Origin: JAWLHU01 sp041690255
GTDB lineage: Bacteria > Bacillota > Sulfobacillia > Symbiobacteriales > Symbiobacteriaceae
Length of the DNA: 64,000 bases
Reading direction: 5' to 3'
Assembly: GCA_041690255.1 (NCBI GenBank)
Contig: JAWLHU010000014.1
Location: 124,001 to 188,000, forward strand
Part shown: piece after piece, positions 48,969 through 57,004 of the stretch
Numbering within the stretch: position 1 is the first letter of the stretch
Layout of the letters: the number at the start of each line of letters is the position of its first letter
Notes under the pieces: model-generated
Databases searched by the model: none
What the model saw: the letters and a program-made list of their open reading frames with translations, nothing else
What the model was told of the DNA's origin: nothing
Position numbers and translations under genes: made by a program

Positions 48969-49733
48969 ATGTTCCTCGAAGAGCGTCGTCGTGTCATTCT
49001 TGAGCGCATGCGCAGTGGAGTCGCTGTCAAGGTAGGCGATTTGAGTGCCGAGTTCGGTGTTTCGGAGTCCACCATCCGGCGGGATCTGCGAGACCTGGAG
49101 GAGTCTGGCCTGGTCGAGCGGACCCACGGAGGCGCTCTGCCGGCGGACTCGACCCTGGCGGAGCCGACCTTCGCTGAGAAGACGGACCAGCACCTGGCCG
49201 AGAAGCAGGCGATTGGTCTTCTCGCTGCGAGCCTGGTGCGCGACGGGGACTCGGTCATTCTGGACGCCGGGACGACTACGCTGGAGGTGGCCAGGGCGCT
49301 CCGCCTACGGAAGAACCTGACGGTGGTGACCAACGCCTTTCATATTGCGGCTGAACTGGCCGACTGTGACTCCATCCACGTGATTGTGACCGGTGGCTCG
49401 ATTCGGGGGAACACGCTGGCGCTGGTGGGCCCCACGGCCGAGCGCTCCCTGGAGGAGGTCAACGTGGACTGGGCCTTTGTGGGTGCCAACGGTCTCGACC
49501 TGAAACGGGGCTTGACAACGCCAACCCAGGCGGAGGCAAAGGTGAAGGCGTGCATGATCGCCGCTGCCCGGCAGGTCGTAGTCGTGATCGATTCGAGCAA
49601 AGTAGGGAAGGTCGCCTTTGCTACCATTGCCCCGCTTCACGGACTACACGTACTCGTGACCGACGCCAATCTGCCGCCCGAGACGCTGGGCGAACTGCAG
49701 AAGTGTGGAGTTCGGGTCATGATGGCAGACTAG
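48969..49733 (+). CDS. fruR: DeoR-family regulator of the fructose operon (FruR-type)
   Basis: 254 aa from ATG at 48969; GGAGGCGG at 48956-48963 decides this over the ATG at 48954. DeoR helix-turn-helix (FLEERRRVILERMRSGVAVK, VSESTIRRDLRDLEESGLVE) and sugar-phosphate sensor domain (DGDSVILDAGTTTLEVARAL, VIVTGGSIRGNTLALVGPTA, DWAFVGANGLDLKRGLTTPT, VVVIDSSKVGKVAFATIAPL). First gene of the fruRKAB-ptsHI operon, and it faces its own operator-containing promoter. Confidence 0.9.
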   Translation: MFLEERRRVILERMRSGVAVKVGDLSAEFGVSESTIRRDLRDLEESGLVERTHGGALPADSTLAEPTFAEKTDQHLAEKQAIGLLAASLVRDGDSVILDAGTTTLEVARALRLRKNLTVVTNAFHIAAELADCDSIHVIVTGGSIRGNTLALVGPTAERSLEEVNVDWAFVGANGLDLKRGLTTPTQAEAKVKACMIAAARQVVVVIDSSKVGKVAFATIAPLHGLHVLVTDANLPPETLGELQKCGVRVMMAD

Positions 49734-49764
49734 GCAATAACCATTCAGAAAGGGGGCGGGCGGT

Positions 49765-50709
49765 TTGGCGAGCAACACGACCGTGACAGCGATCGCCCTG
49801 AACCCGGCAATCGATCGGACTGTGACGGTACCGGGGTTCACCGCCGGCGCCACCAACCGGGTACAGGCTGCCCGGCTCGATCCCGGCGGAAAGGGGATTA
49901 ACGTGGCCAGAGTGCTTCAGGCACTGGGCGGCGCAGTCGGGCTGGCCGGCTTTCTGGGCGAAGCGAACGGGCGGTTGATCCTCGCCCAGCTGGAGCGACT
50001 CGGGCTTCCGCATCGCTTTGTTATGGTGCCCGGAGAGAACCGGGTGAACCTCAAGCTTGTCGATCCGGCGGCAGACCAGTTGACCGAAGTGAACGACCTG
50101 GGGTTCACGGTCACCCCGGAACTGATGGCGGAGATGACCGACCTGGTTCGCTCGGGGTTGCCGGCCACCGGAATACTCATCCTGGCGGGAAGCCTGCCGA
50201 CGGGCGTGCCGTTGACCTACTATCGGGAGTTGACAGCGCTGGCCCGAACCGCCGGCGTGTCGGTCATTCTGGATGCCGACGGAGAGCCCCTGAGGGCAGC
50301 TCTCGAGGCCCACCCCACGCTGATCAAGCCGAATCAGAGCGAGGCCGAACGGCTGCTGGGATGCCCCATTCGAGACCGGGCTGCCGTGATTGAGGCAGCA
50401 AAGGAGCTCAGAGCCCGTGGCCCGGAGATGGTCGCCATCTCCTGTGGGGCGGAGGGAGCGGTGCTGGCTACGGAGGCGGGAACCTGGTGGGCCACCCCTC
50501 CGGCGATCTCAGTCGGCTCGGCCGTCGGGGCCGGTGACTCCATGGTGGCTGCCCTGGCGCTGGCACTTAGCAACGGCTCTACGCATGAAGAGGCACTGCG
50601 GTTGGCAACAGCAGCCGGTGCCGCAACCGCCAGCCTGCCGGGCACCCAGTTGGCCGACCGGGCCCTGGTTGAGGAACTCCTGGCTCGTGTGCGCATTGAG
50701 GATGTGTAA
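49765..50709 (+). CDS. fruK: 1-phosphofructokinase
   Basis: 314 aa, TTG start after AAAGGGGGCGGG. PfkB-family kinase: ALNPAIDRTVTV and DPGGKGINVARVLQALGG at the substrate side, KPNQSEAERLLG, and the C-terminal ATP/anion-hole motif VGSAVGAGDSMVAALALAL with the catalytic Asp. Converts fructose 1-phosphate made by the PTS to fructose 1,6-bisphosphate. Tagatose-6-phosphate kinase is related but the operon context favours FruK. Confidence 0.9.
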   Translation: MASNTTVTAIALNPAIDRTVTVPGFTAGATNRVQAARLDPGGKGINVARVLQALGGAVGLAGFLGEANGRLILAQLERLGLPHRFVMVPGENRVNLKLVDPAADQLTEVNDLGFTVTPELMAEMTDLVRSGLPATGILILAGSLPTGVPLTYYRELTALARTAGVSVILDADGEPLRAALEAHPTLIKPNQSEAERLLGCPIRDRAAVIEAAKELRARGPEMVAISCGAEGAVLATEAGTWWATPPAISVGSAVGAGDSMVAALALALSNGSTHEEALRLATAAGAATASLPGTQLADRALVEELLARVRIEDV

Positions 50710-50724
50710 GGAGGAGACTGCAAA

Positions 50725-51168
50725 ATGAGCATCCGAGAGTTGATCTCTGCCGAGATGATCACCCTGGATCTTCAGGCCCGCACCCCCGACGAGGCGTTTG
50801 TCGAGTTGGGCAGCCTGCTCGCCAAGTCTGGCGTGGTCACCAACCTGGACACCTACCTGAGTGCTGTGCGGGCCCGTGAGGCCCACGGCACGACGGCCGT
50901 CGGCTTCCATGTCGCGATTCCCCACGGAAAAAGCGCCGGCGTCGCCCGGGCCGGGCTGGCCTTCGGGCGGGCGAGCCACGACCTGGACTGGGAGTCCATG
51001 GACGGCGAGCCGGTTCGTATGGTCTTCCTGATCGCAGCACCCGAGGGCGCCAACGATGTGCATCTCAAGGCCCTGTCCCAACTGGCCCGCCAACTCATGC
51101 ACGACGATTTCCGCCAACGCCTGTCCACGGGCACGAGCCCGGAGGCCATTCTGGAGGCCCTCTCTTAA
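50725..51168 (+). CDS. PTS fructose-specific EIIA component
   Basis: 147 aa, ATG start after AAGGAGGAGAC. The EIIA-Fru/Mtl fold is complete, with the phosphorylated His67 in AIPHGKS and the segment MVFLIAAPEGANDVHLKAL. It accepts phosphate from HPr and passes it to EIIB of the next gene. In many species this domain is fused to EIIBC; here it is a separate gene. Confidence 0.92.
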   Translation: MSIRELISAEMITLDLQARTPDEAFVELGSLLAKSGVVTNLDTYLSAVRAREAHGTTAVGFHVAIPHGKSAGVARAGLAFGRASHDLDWESMDGEPVRMVFLIAAPEGANDVHLKALSQLARQLMHDDFRQRLSTGTSPEAILEALS

Positions 51169-51225
51169 TCGGAGTTGCCTGGCGGTTCCGGTCCCAGCCC
51201 TTCATATCAAGAGGAGGTGCCACAC

Positions 51226-52590
51226 GTGGCGAAGAAACTGATTGCTGTGACGGCCTGCCCCACCGGAATCGCCCATACCTACATGGCAGCCGAAGCGTTG
51301 CAGAAGGCTGCTCGGGCGAAGGGCGTCGAGATCAAGGTTGAGACCCGCGGGTCGGTCGGCGTGGAGAACGAGCTAACGGCCGATGAGATTCGTGAGGCAC
51401 ATGCCGTCATTCTGGCCTGCGACTCCGATGCCGATCGAAATCGGTTTGCGGGGAAGACTGTAATCGAGGTCGGCGTGGGCGAGGGGATCAAGCGGGCCAA
51501 CCAACTGGTGGAAGAGGCGCTGGCTACCGAGAAGCGGGACCTGGCCGACGAGGTCACCCGCCTGAAGACGGAGCGCAAGGAGACCGCGACCGGTTGGTAC
51601 AAGCACCTCATGACGGGCGTCTCGTACATGATCCCCTTTACCGTGGCTGGTGGCATTCTGATCGCCATCTCCTTTGCCTTCGGCATTGAGGCCTTTCAGG
51701 TCGAGGGGACCCTCCCCGCTGCACTCATGACAATCGGCGGCAGCGGTGCCTTCGGTTTCATGGTACCGATTCTGGCGGGCTACATTGCGTACTCCATTGC
51801 CGATCGGCCTGGCCTTGTTCCCGGCATGGTCGGTGGGTTCCTGGCCGGCAACGTTGGCGCCGGATTCCTGGGCGGGATTGTCGCGGGCTTCCTGGCTGGC
51901 TACGTGACCTACTACCTGGCGAAGGCGATCCGGCTCCCCAAGACCATGGAAGGCCTCAAGCCGGTCCTCATTCTTCCTGTTCTCGCGACCTTTATTGTCG
52001 GCGTCCTCATGATCTTCGTGATCGGCGCTCCCATGGCGTGGATCATGACGAGTCTCCAGAGCTGGCTGACCGGCATTGGGCAGGGTTCTGCGGTGATCCT
52101 CGGCCTGATCCTCGGGGGCATGATGGCCTTTGACATGGGCGGGCCCGTCAACAAGGCGGCATACACCTTTGCCGTCGGGCTCCTCGGCTCGAAGATCTAC
52201 GGCCCGCAGGCGGCTGTCATGGCGGCTGGTATGGTTCCGCCACTCGCCCTCTCCCTCGCCACCTTCCTCGCCCCCAAGAAGTACACCGAGGAGGAGCGCG
52301 AGGCAGGCAAGGCGGCAGGTGTTCTGGGCATCAGCTTTATCACCGAGGGGGCGATTCCCTTCGCCGCAGCAGACCCGCTGCGGGTGATCCCGTCAATCGT
52401 GGTCGGCTCTGCCGTGACGGGTGCCCTCTCCATGTTCTTCGGCGCCACACTGAGGGCGCCCCACGGCGGCATTTTCGTCCTGGCGATTCCGAACGTGGTC
52501 GGAAATGTGCTGCCGTATGCGCTGGCAATTGTCGTTGGCACCGTCATATCGGCGCTGCTGGTCAACTTCCTCAAGCCTGTCAAGGACTAG
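51226..52590 (+). CDS. PTS fructose-specific EIIBC component
   Basis: 454 aa from GTG at 51226 (AGAGGAGGTG upstream). Residues 1-100 form EIIB with phospho-Cys11 in VTACPTGIAHTYMAAEAL; a charged linker follows (about 100-125); residues about 130-454 form the membrane EIIC with about 9-10 segments (GVSYMIPFTVAGGILIAISF, MAFDMGGPVNKAAYTFAVGL, ISFITEGAIPFAAADPLRVI). Imports fructose and phosphorylates it at C1. Confidence 0.92.
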   Translation: MAKKLIAVTACPTGIAHTYMAAEALQKAARAKGVEIKVETRGSVGVENELTADEIREAHAVILACDSDADRNRFAGKTVIEVGVGEGIKRANQLVEEALATEKRDLADEVTRLKTERKETATGWYKHLMTGVSYMIPFTVAGGILIAISFAFGIEAFQVEGTLPAALMTIGGSGAFGFMVPILAGYIAYSIADRPGLVPGMVGGFLAGNVGAGFLGGIVAGFLAGYVTYYLAKAIRLPKTMEGLKPVLILPVLATFIVGVLMIFVIGAPMAWIMTSLQSWLTGIGQGSAVILGLILGGMMAFDMGGPVNKAAYTFAVGLLGSKIYGPQAAVMAAGMVPPLALSLATFLAPKKYTEEEREAGKAAGVLGISFITEGAIPFAAADPLRVIPSIVVGSAVTGALSMFFGATLRAPHGGIFVLAIPNVVGNVLPYALAIVVGTVISALLVNFLKPVKD

Positions 52591-52612
52591 CATCTAAAGG
52601 AGTGTATCGATC

Positions 52613-52879
52613 ATGGTGGAGCGGACCTTCACACTGAATAACGCCTCCGGCTTACATGCACGACCTGCCTCTCTCTTCGTTCAGACGGTACAGAAGTACC
52701 CGGGCACGGAGGTACAGGTGCGCAAGGGCGATAAGGAGGTGAACGCCCGCTCTCTCCTCTCGATTCTCTCGCTTGGCGTGAGCAAGGGCGACACCCTGAC
52801 AGTCCGCTGCGACGGTCCGCAGGAGAGCGAGGCGCTCGATGCGCTGACGACCCTGATTGAGGGTGGCTTCGGTGAGTGA
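52613..52879 (+). CDS. ptsH: Phosphocarrier protein HPr
   Basis: 88 aa, ATG start after AAAGGAG. The active His15 is in GLHARPA and the Firmicutes-type regulatory serine is Ser47 in NARSLLSILSLG. Ser47 is the target of HPr kinase in catabolite repression, so this HPr is likely general, not fructose-only (a FruB-type). Its 3' end overlaps the start of ptsI by eight bases. Confidence 0.93.
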   Translation: MVERTFTLNNASGLHARPASLFVQTVQKYPGTEVQVRKGDKEVNARSLLSILSLGVSKGDTLTVRCDGPQESEALDALTTLIEGGFGE

Positions 52880-54578
52880 GCGGCTCTTCCGCGGCGTCGC
52901 GGCGTCGGGTGGCATAGCCCTCGGCGCCATGCGGGTCTACCGGCCCGAGACGCCTGAGAACCAGGCCAACCGAGCGGCTGGATCGCCGGAGCAGGAGCGG
53001 GCCCGCTTCGAGGCGGCACTCCTGCAGGGAGAACGTGAGCTTGCCGCACTGGCAGCCCAGGCCGATACCCAGGGCAGGGAGATCTTGCAGGCGCACCAGA
53101 TGATGCTGGCCGACCCCGAACTCCGCTCCCTGGTGGAGGGCAGCATCGCCCGGGGCATGACGGCAGATAGGGCCGTGGCCGATGCGACCGAGCAGTTCGC
53201 GGCCATGCTCCTCTCGCTGGATGATGAGTACCTGCGGGAGCGTGCGGCTGACGTGCGGGACGTGGGCCGCCGCCTGATGGCGGCGCTGAGCGGGCGGACG
53301 GTGGGACTGATGCTGGACCGGCCAGTCGTCGTTGTGGCCCGAGACCTGGCCCCTACCGATACGCTGGGCCTGGATCGCTCACTCTTGCTGGGCCTCGTGA
53401 CCGAGCAGGGCGGTCCGACCTCGCACACGTCGATCCTGGCCCGGTCCTGGGGGATTCCCGCTGTCGTGGGCGTCGCGGGGGTGCTGGCAGCGGCCGAAGA
53501 TGACCTGACTATCGCGGTCGATGGCACCTCCGGCGAGGTGGTGCTCGAACCGACAACCGTGACTCGGGACCTCTACCGTGCCCGGCTGGATGAGGCCCTG
53601 GCCCAGGCCGAGCGGGACCGGGAAGAGGCGGGCCTGCCCGCCCAGACGCCCGACGGTCGCCGGATCGAACTTGCAGCCAACGCCGGGCGCCCCGATGAGG
53701 TCGCCCGGGCTATGGAGAGGGGGGCCGAGGGGGTCGGTCTGCTCCGGTCGGAGTTCCTTTTCATGGGCCGTGACAGCGCGCCGGATGAGGAGGAGCAGTA
53801 CCAGGCCTACTCCGAGGCCCTCAAGGCGGCCCACGGCCATCGGGTGATCATTCGCACCCTGGATATCGGCGGGGATAAGGATGTGCCCTACCTGGGCATC
53901 CCCAGGGAGGAGAATCCCTTCCTCGGGGTCCGTGCCCTGCGGCTCTGCTTCCGGCGGCCGGAGCTCTTCCAGACCCAATTGCGGGCCCTGCTCCGGGCCG
54001 GCGTGCACGGCAAGCTGGCGATCATGTTCCCCATGGTCGGCGGGTTGGATGACCTCCGACAGGCGAAAGCGGCTCTGGATGAGGCCCGCCAGGCCCTGAT
54101 CGCGGCGGGCGAGGCGCACGATGCCAGCCCCGAGGTGGGGATCATGATCGAGATCCCATCGGCCGCGCTGCTGGCCCCGCACCTTGCCCGGGAGGTTGAC
54201 TTCTTCTCCATCGGCACGAATGATCTGGTTCAGTACACCCTGGCGGTGGACCGGGGCAATCCTGAACTGGCTGCCATGTATCAGCCGTATCATCCAGCGG
54301 TACTCACCCTGATCAACCAGGTGGTCCAGGCTGCCCACGGTGCCGGCAAGTGGGTCGGGGTCTGCGGTGAGATGGGCGGTATGCCCGCCGGGGCGCTGCT
54401 GCTCATGGGCCTCGGGGTCGATGAGCTGTCCATGTCGCCCTCACTCCTGGCGCAGATTCGCCGCCTGGTGCGTGGGACGAACTACGTGGAGGCGCAGGCG
54501 GTGGCACAGGAGAGCCTGGCCTGCGGGACACCCGATCAGGTATTGGCGCTCGTGGAGCCCCTGCTGAAGCAAGCGTAA
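52872..54578 (+). CDS. ptsI: PTS enzyme I (phosphoenolpyruvate-protein phosphotransferase)
   Basis: 568 aa from GTG at 52872 (GAGGGTGG about 8 bases upstream), overlapping ptsH. The phospho-His is His185 in GGPTSHTSILARSWGIPAVV; the PEP-binding TIM barrel carries EGVGLLRSEFLFMGR, IIRTLDIGGDKDVPYL, FFSIGTNDLVQYTLAVDRGN and the cysteine region VGVCGEMGG. Last gene of the fructose PTS operon, so EI and HPr expression is tied to fructose unless an internal promoter exists. Confidence 0.93.
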   Translation: MSERLFRGVAASGGIALGAMRVYRPETPENQANRAAGSPEQERARFEAALLQGERELAALAAQADTQGREILQAHQMMLADPELRSLVEGSIARGMTADRAVADATEQFAAMLLSLDDEYLRERAADVRDVGRRLMAALSGRTVGLMLDRPVVVVARDLAPTDTLGLDRSLLLGLVTEQGGPTSHTSILARSWGIPAVVGVAGVLAAAEDDLTIAVDGTSGEVVLEPTTVTRDLYRARLDEALAQAERDREEAGLPAQTPDGRRIELAANAGRPDEVARAMERGAEGVGLLRSEFLFMGRDSAPDEEEQYQAYSEALKAAHGHRVIIRTLDIGGDKDVPYLGIPREENPFLGVRALRLCFRRPELFQTQLRALLRAGVHGKLAIMFPMVGGLDDLRQAKAALDEARQALIAAGEAHDASPEVGIMIEIPSAALLAPHLAREVDFFSIGTNDLVQYTLAVDRGNPELAAMYQPYHPAVLTLINQVVQAAHGAGKWVGVCGEMGGMPAGALLLMGLGVDELSMSPSLLAQIRRLVRGTNYVEAQAVAQESLACGTPDQVLALVEPLLKQA

Positions 54579-54586
54579 GACGGAAG

Positions 54587-54630
54587 AGGACCGGCGTGCC
54601 TGTGGGGAGGCACCCGGTCCTTTCGGTTTC
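54587..54630 (+). terminator. Terminator of the fructose PTS operon
   Basis: AGGACCGG at 54587-54594 pairs with CCGGTCCT at 54614-54621 with an inner GTGCC/GGCAC stem; TTTCGGTTT follows. Confidence 0.8.
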
Positions 54631-54659
54631 CAGTCGAAAGGAAGGTACAACAGTGCTTC

Positions 54660-54678
54660 ATACAGAATCATTCTGTAT
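54660..54678. promoter_or_regulatory. Perfect 19-bp palindrome upstream of the small membrane protein gene
   Basis: ATACAGAA-TCA-TTCTGTAT at 54660-54678, flanked by GTGC (54653-54656) and GCAC (54685-54688) that also pair. It could be an operator or, in RNA, a stem that ends about 20 bases before the start codon and near the ribosome binding site. Confidence 0.55.
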
Positions 54679-54708
54679 GCTTGGGCACTTTCGAAGGAGG
54701 GGACCCGT

Positions 54709-55032
54709 ATGGACGACGGATCCTTGGCGATGGCAGGGTTGGGCCTTGGTTTCATTCTTATTGTTTTGGCGGTCTTTGTCTTTCTTGGCATCTTCCCGTA
54801 CTGGATGATCTGCAAGAAGGCAGGGTATTCCGGTGCCATGAGCCTGCTCCTGCTCGTTCCGATTGCGAACATCATCTTCCTGTTCTACCTGGCCCTCGCG
54901 GAGTGGCCGATTCAGCAGCGTGTCCGGGAGCTTGAGGCCCGCATGAACCCCTACGGCGGTGGGGGCTATCCGCTCCAGCAGTACCCGCAACAGCAGTATC
55001 CTCAGTCTCCGCAGTACCCGCCTCGGCCGTAA
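54709..55032 (+). CDS. Small membrane protein with proline/glutamine-rich tail
   Basis: 107 aa, ATG start after GAAGGAGGGGACC. Two hydrophobic segments: about 9-30 (LGFILIVLAVFVFLGIF) and 43-65 (AMSLLLLVPIANIIFLFYLA), joined by PYWMICKKAGYSG. This matches a widespread small family in which KAG.SG links two helices and ALAEWP follows. The tail (about 78-107) is rich in Gly, Tyr, Gln and Pro (GGGGYPLQQYPQQQYPQSPQ). Function unknown. The stop codon touches the first unit of a 21-bp tandem repeat. Confidence 0.7.
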   Translation: MDDGSLAMAGLGLGFILIVLAVFVFLGIFPYWMICKKAGYSGAMSLLLLVPIANIIFLFYLALAEWPIQQRVRELEARMNPYGGGGYPLQQYPQQQYPQSPQYPPRP

Positions 55033-55108
55033 CATTGGCACGATGGCCCGTCACATTGGCACGATGACCCGTGACATTGGCACGGTGACCGATCGACATT
55101 GGCACGAC
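55032..55108. repeat. Four tandem 21/22-bp direct repeats
   Basis: Units begin ACATTGGCACGATG at 55032, 55053, 55074 (22 bp) and 55096 (partial, 13 bp). Units 1 and 2 differ at two positions. The array begins at the stop codon of the small membrane protein gene and ends just before a terminator. A two-turn period (21 bp) puts the units on the same face of DNA, which is common for protein-binding arrays. Confidence 0.85.
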
Positions 55109-55115
55109 AAGCGAA

Positions 55116-55150
55116 AGAGCCTGCCCGAACCGGGCAGGCTCTGCGTTTTA
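55116..55150 (+). terminator. Terminator between the small membrane protein and ABC exporter genes
   Basis: AGAGCCTGCCCG at 55116-55127 pairs with CGGGCAGGCTCT at 55131-55142, then GCGTTTTA. It lies between convergent genes and may serve both. Confidence 0.85.
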
Positions 55151-56986
55151 GTCCGCATGAGCCGGTGTCGCTGGCGGGTGGACTTGCTCTTCCTGTTCCT
55201 CCCGCTGCTCCTCGAACTGCAGCCGCCAGAGCTTATGGTAGAGCCCCTGCCTTGCCAGCAGTTCCACGTGGGTCCCCTGTTCGTGGATCCGGCCCTTGTG
55301 CATGACGATGATCTGGTCCGCGTGCTGGATCGTGGAGAGCCGGTGCGCCACGATAAACGTGGTCCGCCCTGCCGTCAGCCGCTTCAACGCCCGCTGGATC
55401 ACTGCCTCCGTCTCCGAGTCGATCGAGGCGGTCGCCTCGTCCAGCACGAGGATCGGTGGATCGAAGGCCAGGGCCCGAGCGAAGGAGATCAGCTGCCGCT
55501 GGCCGGCAGAGAGGGTCGCCCCGCGCTCCACCACTTCTTCGTCGTAGCCGTTCGCCAGGGTCTGGATGAACTCATCGGCGCCGACCGCCATGGCGGCCTC
55601 CTTTAGCCGGTCCTCGCTGATCGCCTCGTTGCCCAGGCGGATGTTGGACTTAATGTCGCCGGTGAAGAGGAAGACATCCTGCGCCACCAGGCCGATCGCC
55701 CGGCGCAGTTCCGCCGCGGCCAACTCCTTCACGTCGATGCCGTTGATCAGCACCTGCCCTTTTTGGACATCGTAGAAGCGGGAGAGCAGGTTGATAATCG
55801 ACGACTTGCCTGCGCCAGTGTGGCCGACAAAGGCGACGGTCTGGCCCGGCTGTGCTGTGAAGGAGACGTCCCGCAGGACCCACTCCTCGTTGTTGTAAGC
55901 GAACCAGACGTTCCTGAACTCGACGTGGCCCGTCACCTGGCCCAAGGGCTTCGGGTTGGCGGGCTCCACGATCGCCGGCTCGGTGTCGAGCAGCTTGAAG
56001 AGCCGCTCGGAGGAGGCCATGGCGCTCTGGAGGATGTTGAACTTCTCAGCCAGCTGCATGAGCGGCTCGAAGAACTGGCGGGTCAGGGAGACGAAGAGGA
56101 AGACGATGCCGGGTGTCACCCCGCCGCCGAGCGCCTGCACCCCACCGTACCAGAGCACTAGGGCGATTGCCGCGTTAGCCAGCAGATCGAGGATCGGGCG
56201 GAAGACCGCCCAGACCATGAGCTGCTTCCACGAGGCGGCGTTGTACTCGTCGTTCTCCTTCTTGAACTCGGCGAAGGTCTTCGCCTCACGGGCGAAGAGC
56301 TGTACCACCTTCATGCCGTTGATATGCTCTGCCAGGAAGGCGTTGATCCGAGCCAGCCGTGTACGTACCTCCCGCCAGGCGTCCCGTGCCTTGGCAGCAA
56401 AGTAGCGGGTGTAGTAGGCCACAATCGGCACCAGCGCCAGGCTGACGAGCGCCAGCTTGACATGGCTGTTGAACATGACGATCGCGACACCGATCAGCAT
56501 GAAGATGTCCCGGAAGAGGTTGACCAGGACGCTGGTGTACATTTCGTTCAGGGTCTCCGTGTCGTTGGTCACCCGGGTCACTAGCCGGCCAGCCGGGTTG
56601 ACGTCAAAGAACTGGAGGTGCAGCCGTTGGAGATGTCCGAAGACCTGCTTACGAATGGCGTAGATGATCTTCTGCCCCGTGAACTGGAGCAGCAGTACCT
56701 CGCTGTAGGAGATGATGAACTGCAGCACCAGGGCGCCCGCCAGGAGATAGGCGAGGCGCAGAAGGCCGGCCTCGGTCTCCGGGGTGTAGATCCCCTTGCT
56801 AACGAAATCATCGATCGCGAGCTGAATCATTTTCGGCTGCACGAGTTGGAGGCTGACGACCGCGCCAAGCATGACTACGCAGAGCAGGAGCATCCTCCAG
56901 TGGGGCTTGGCGTAGCCGAGGAGCCGGGCCATTAGTTGCGAGTCGTATGCTCTACCGAGATCCTCTTCGTCACGAAAGTCCGCCAT
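55148..56986 (-). CDS. ABC exporter half-transporter with a consensus ATPase site
   Basis: 612 aa. A six-segment membrane domain (residues about 30-340) is followed by an ABC ATPase with Walker A GHTGAGKSSIINLL, signature LSAGQRQL (Ala for the first Gly), Walker B LVLDEATASIDSE with the catalytic Glu, and AHRLSTIQHAD. Located 18 bases downstream of the next upstream gene on the same strand, and complementary to it in its ATPase residues, so the two form a heterodimeric exporter of the BmrCD/LmrCD or TM287/288 type. Drugs or lipids are the usual substrates. Confidence 0.9.
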   Translation of the reverse strand: MADFRDEEDLGRAYDSQLMARLLGYAKPHWRMLLLCVVMLGAVVSLQLVQPKMIQLAIDDFVSKGIYTPETEAGLLRLAYLLAGALVLQFIISYSEVLLLQFTGQKIIYAIRKQVFGHLQRLHLQFFDVNPAGRLVTRVTNDTETLNEMYTSVLVNLFRDIFMLIGVAIVMFNSHVKLALVSLALVPIVAYYTRYFAAKARDAWREVRTRLARINAFLAEHINGMKVVQLFAREAKTFAEFKKENDEYNAASWKQLMVWAVFRPILDLLANAAIALVLWYGGVQALGGGVTPGIVFLFVSLTRQFFEPLMQLAEKFNILQSAMASSERLFKLLDTEPAIVEPANPKPLGQVTGHVEFRNVWFAYNNEEWVLRDVSFTAQPGQTVAFVGHTGAGKSSIINLLSRFYDVQKGQVLINGIDVKELAAAELRRAIGLVAQDVFLFTGDIKSNIRLGNEAISEDRLKEAAMAVGADEFIQTLANGYDEEVVERGATLSAGQRQLISFARALAFDPPILVLDEATASIDSETEAVIQRALKRLTAGRTTFIVAHRLSTIQHADQIIVMHKGRIHEQGTHVELLARQGLYHKLWRLQFEEQREEQEEQVHPPATPAHAD

Positions 56987-57004
56987 AAGTCCCTCCTGTG
57001 TTGC

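Noticed and set aside
55032..55108. Short CRISPR array or sigma-54 promoters (TGGCAC repeats)
   Set aside because: Units are directly adjacent with no spacers, and no TTGC follows at the -12 distance.
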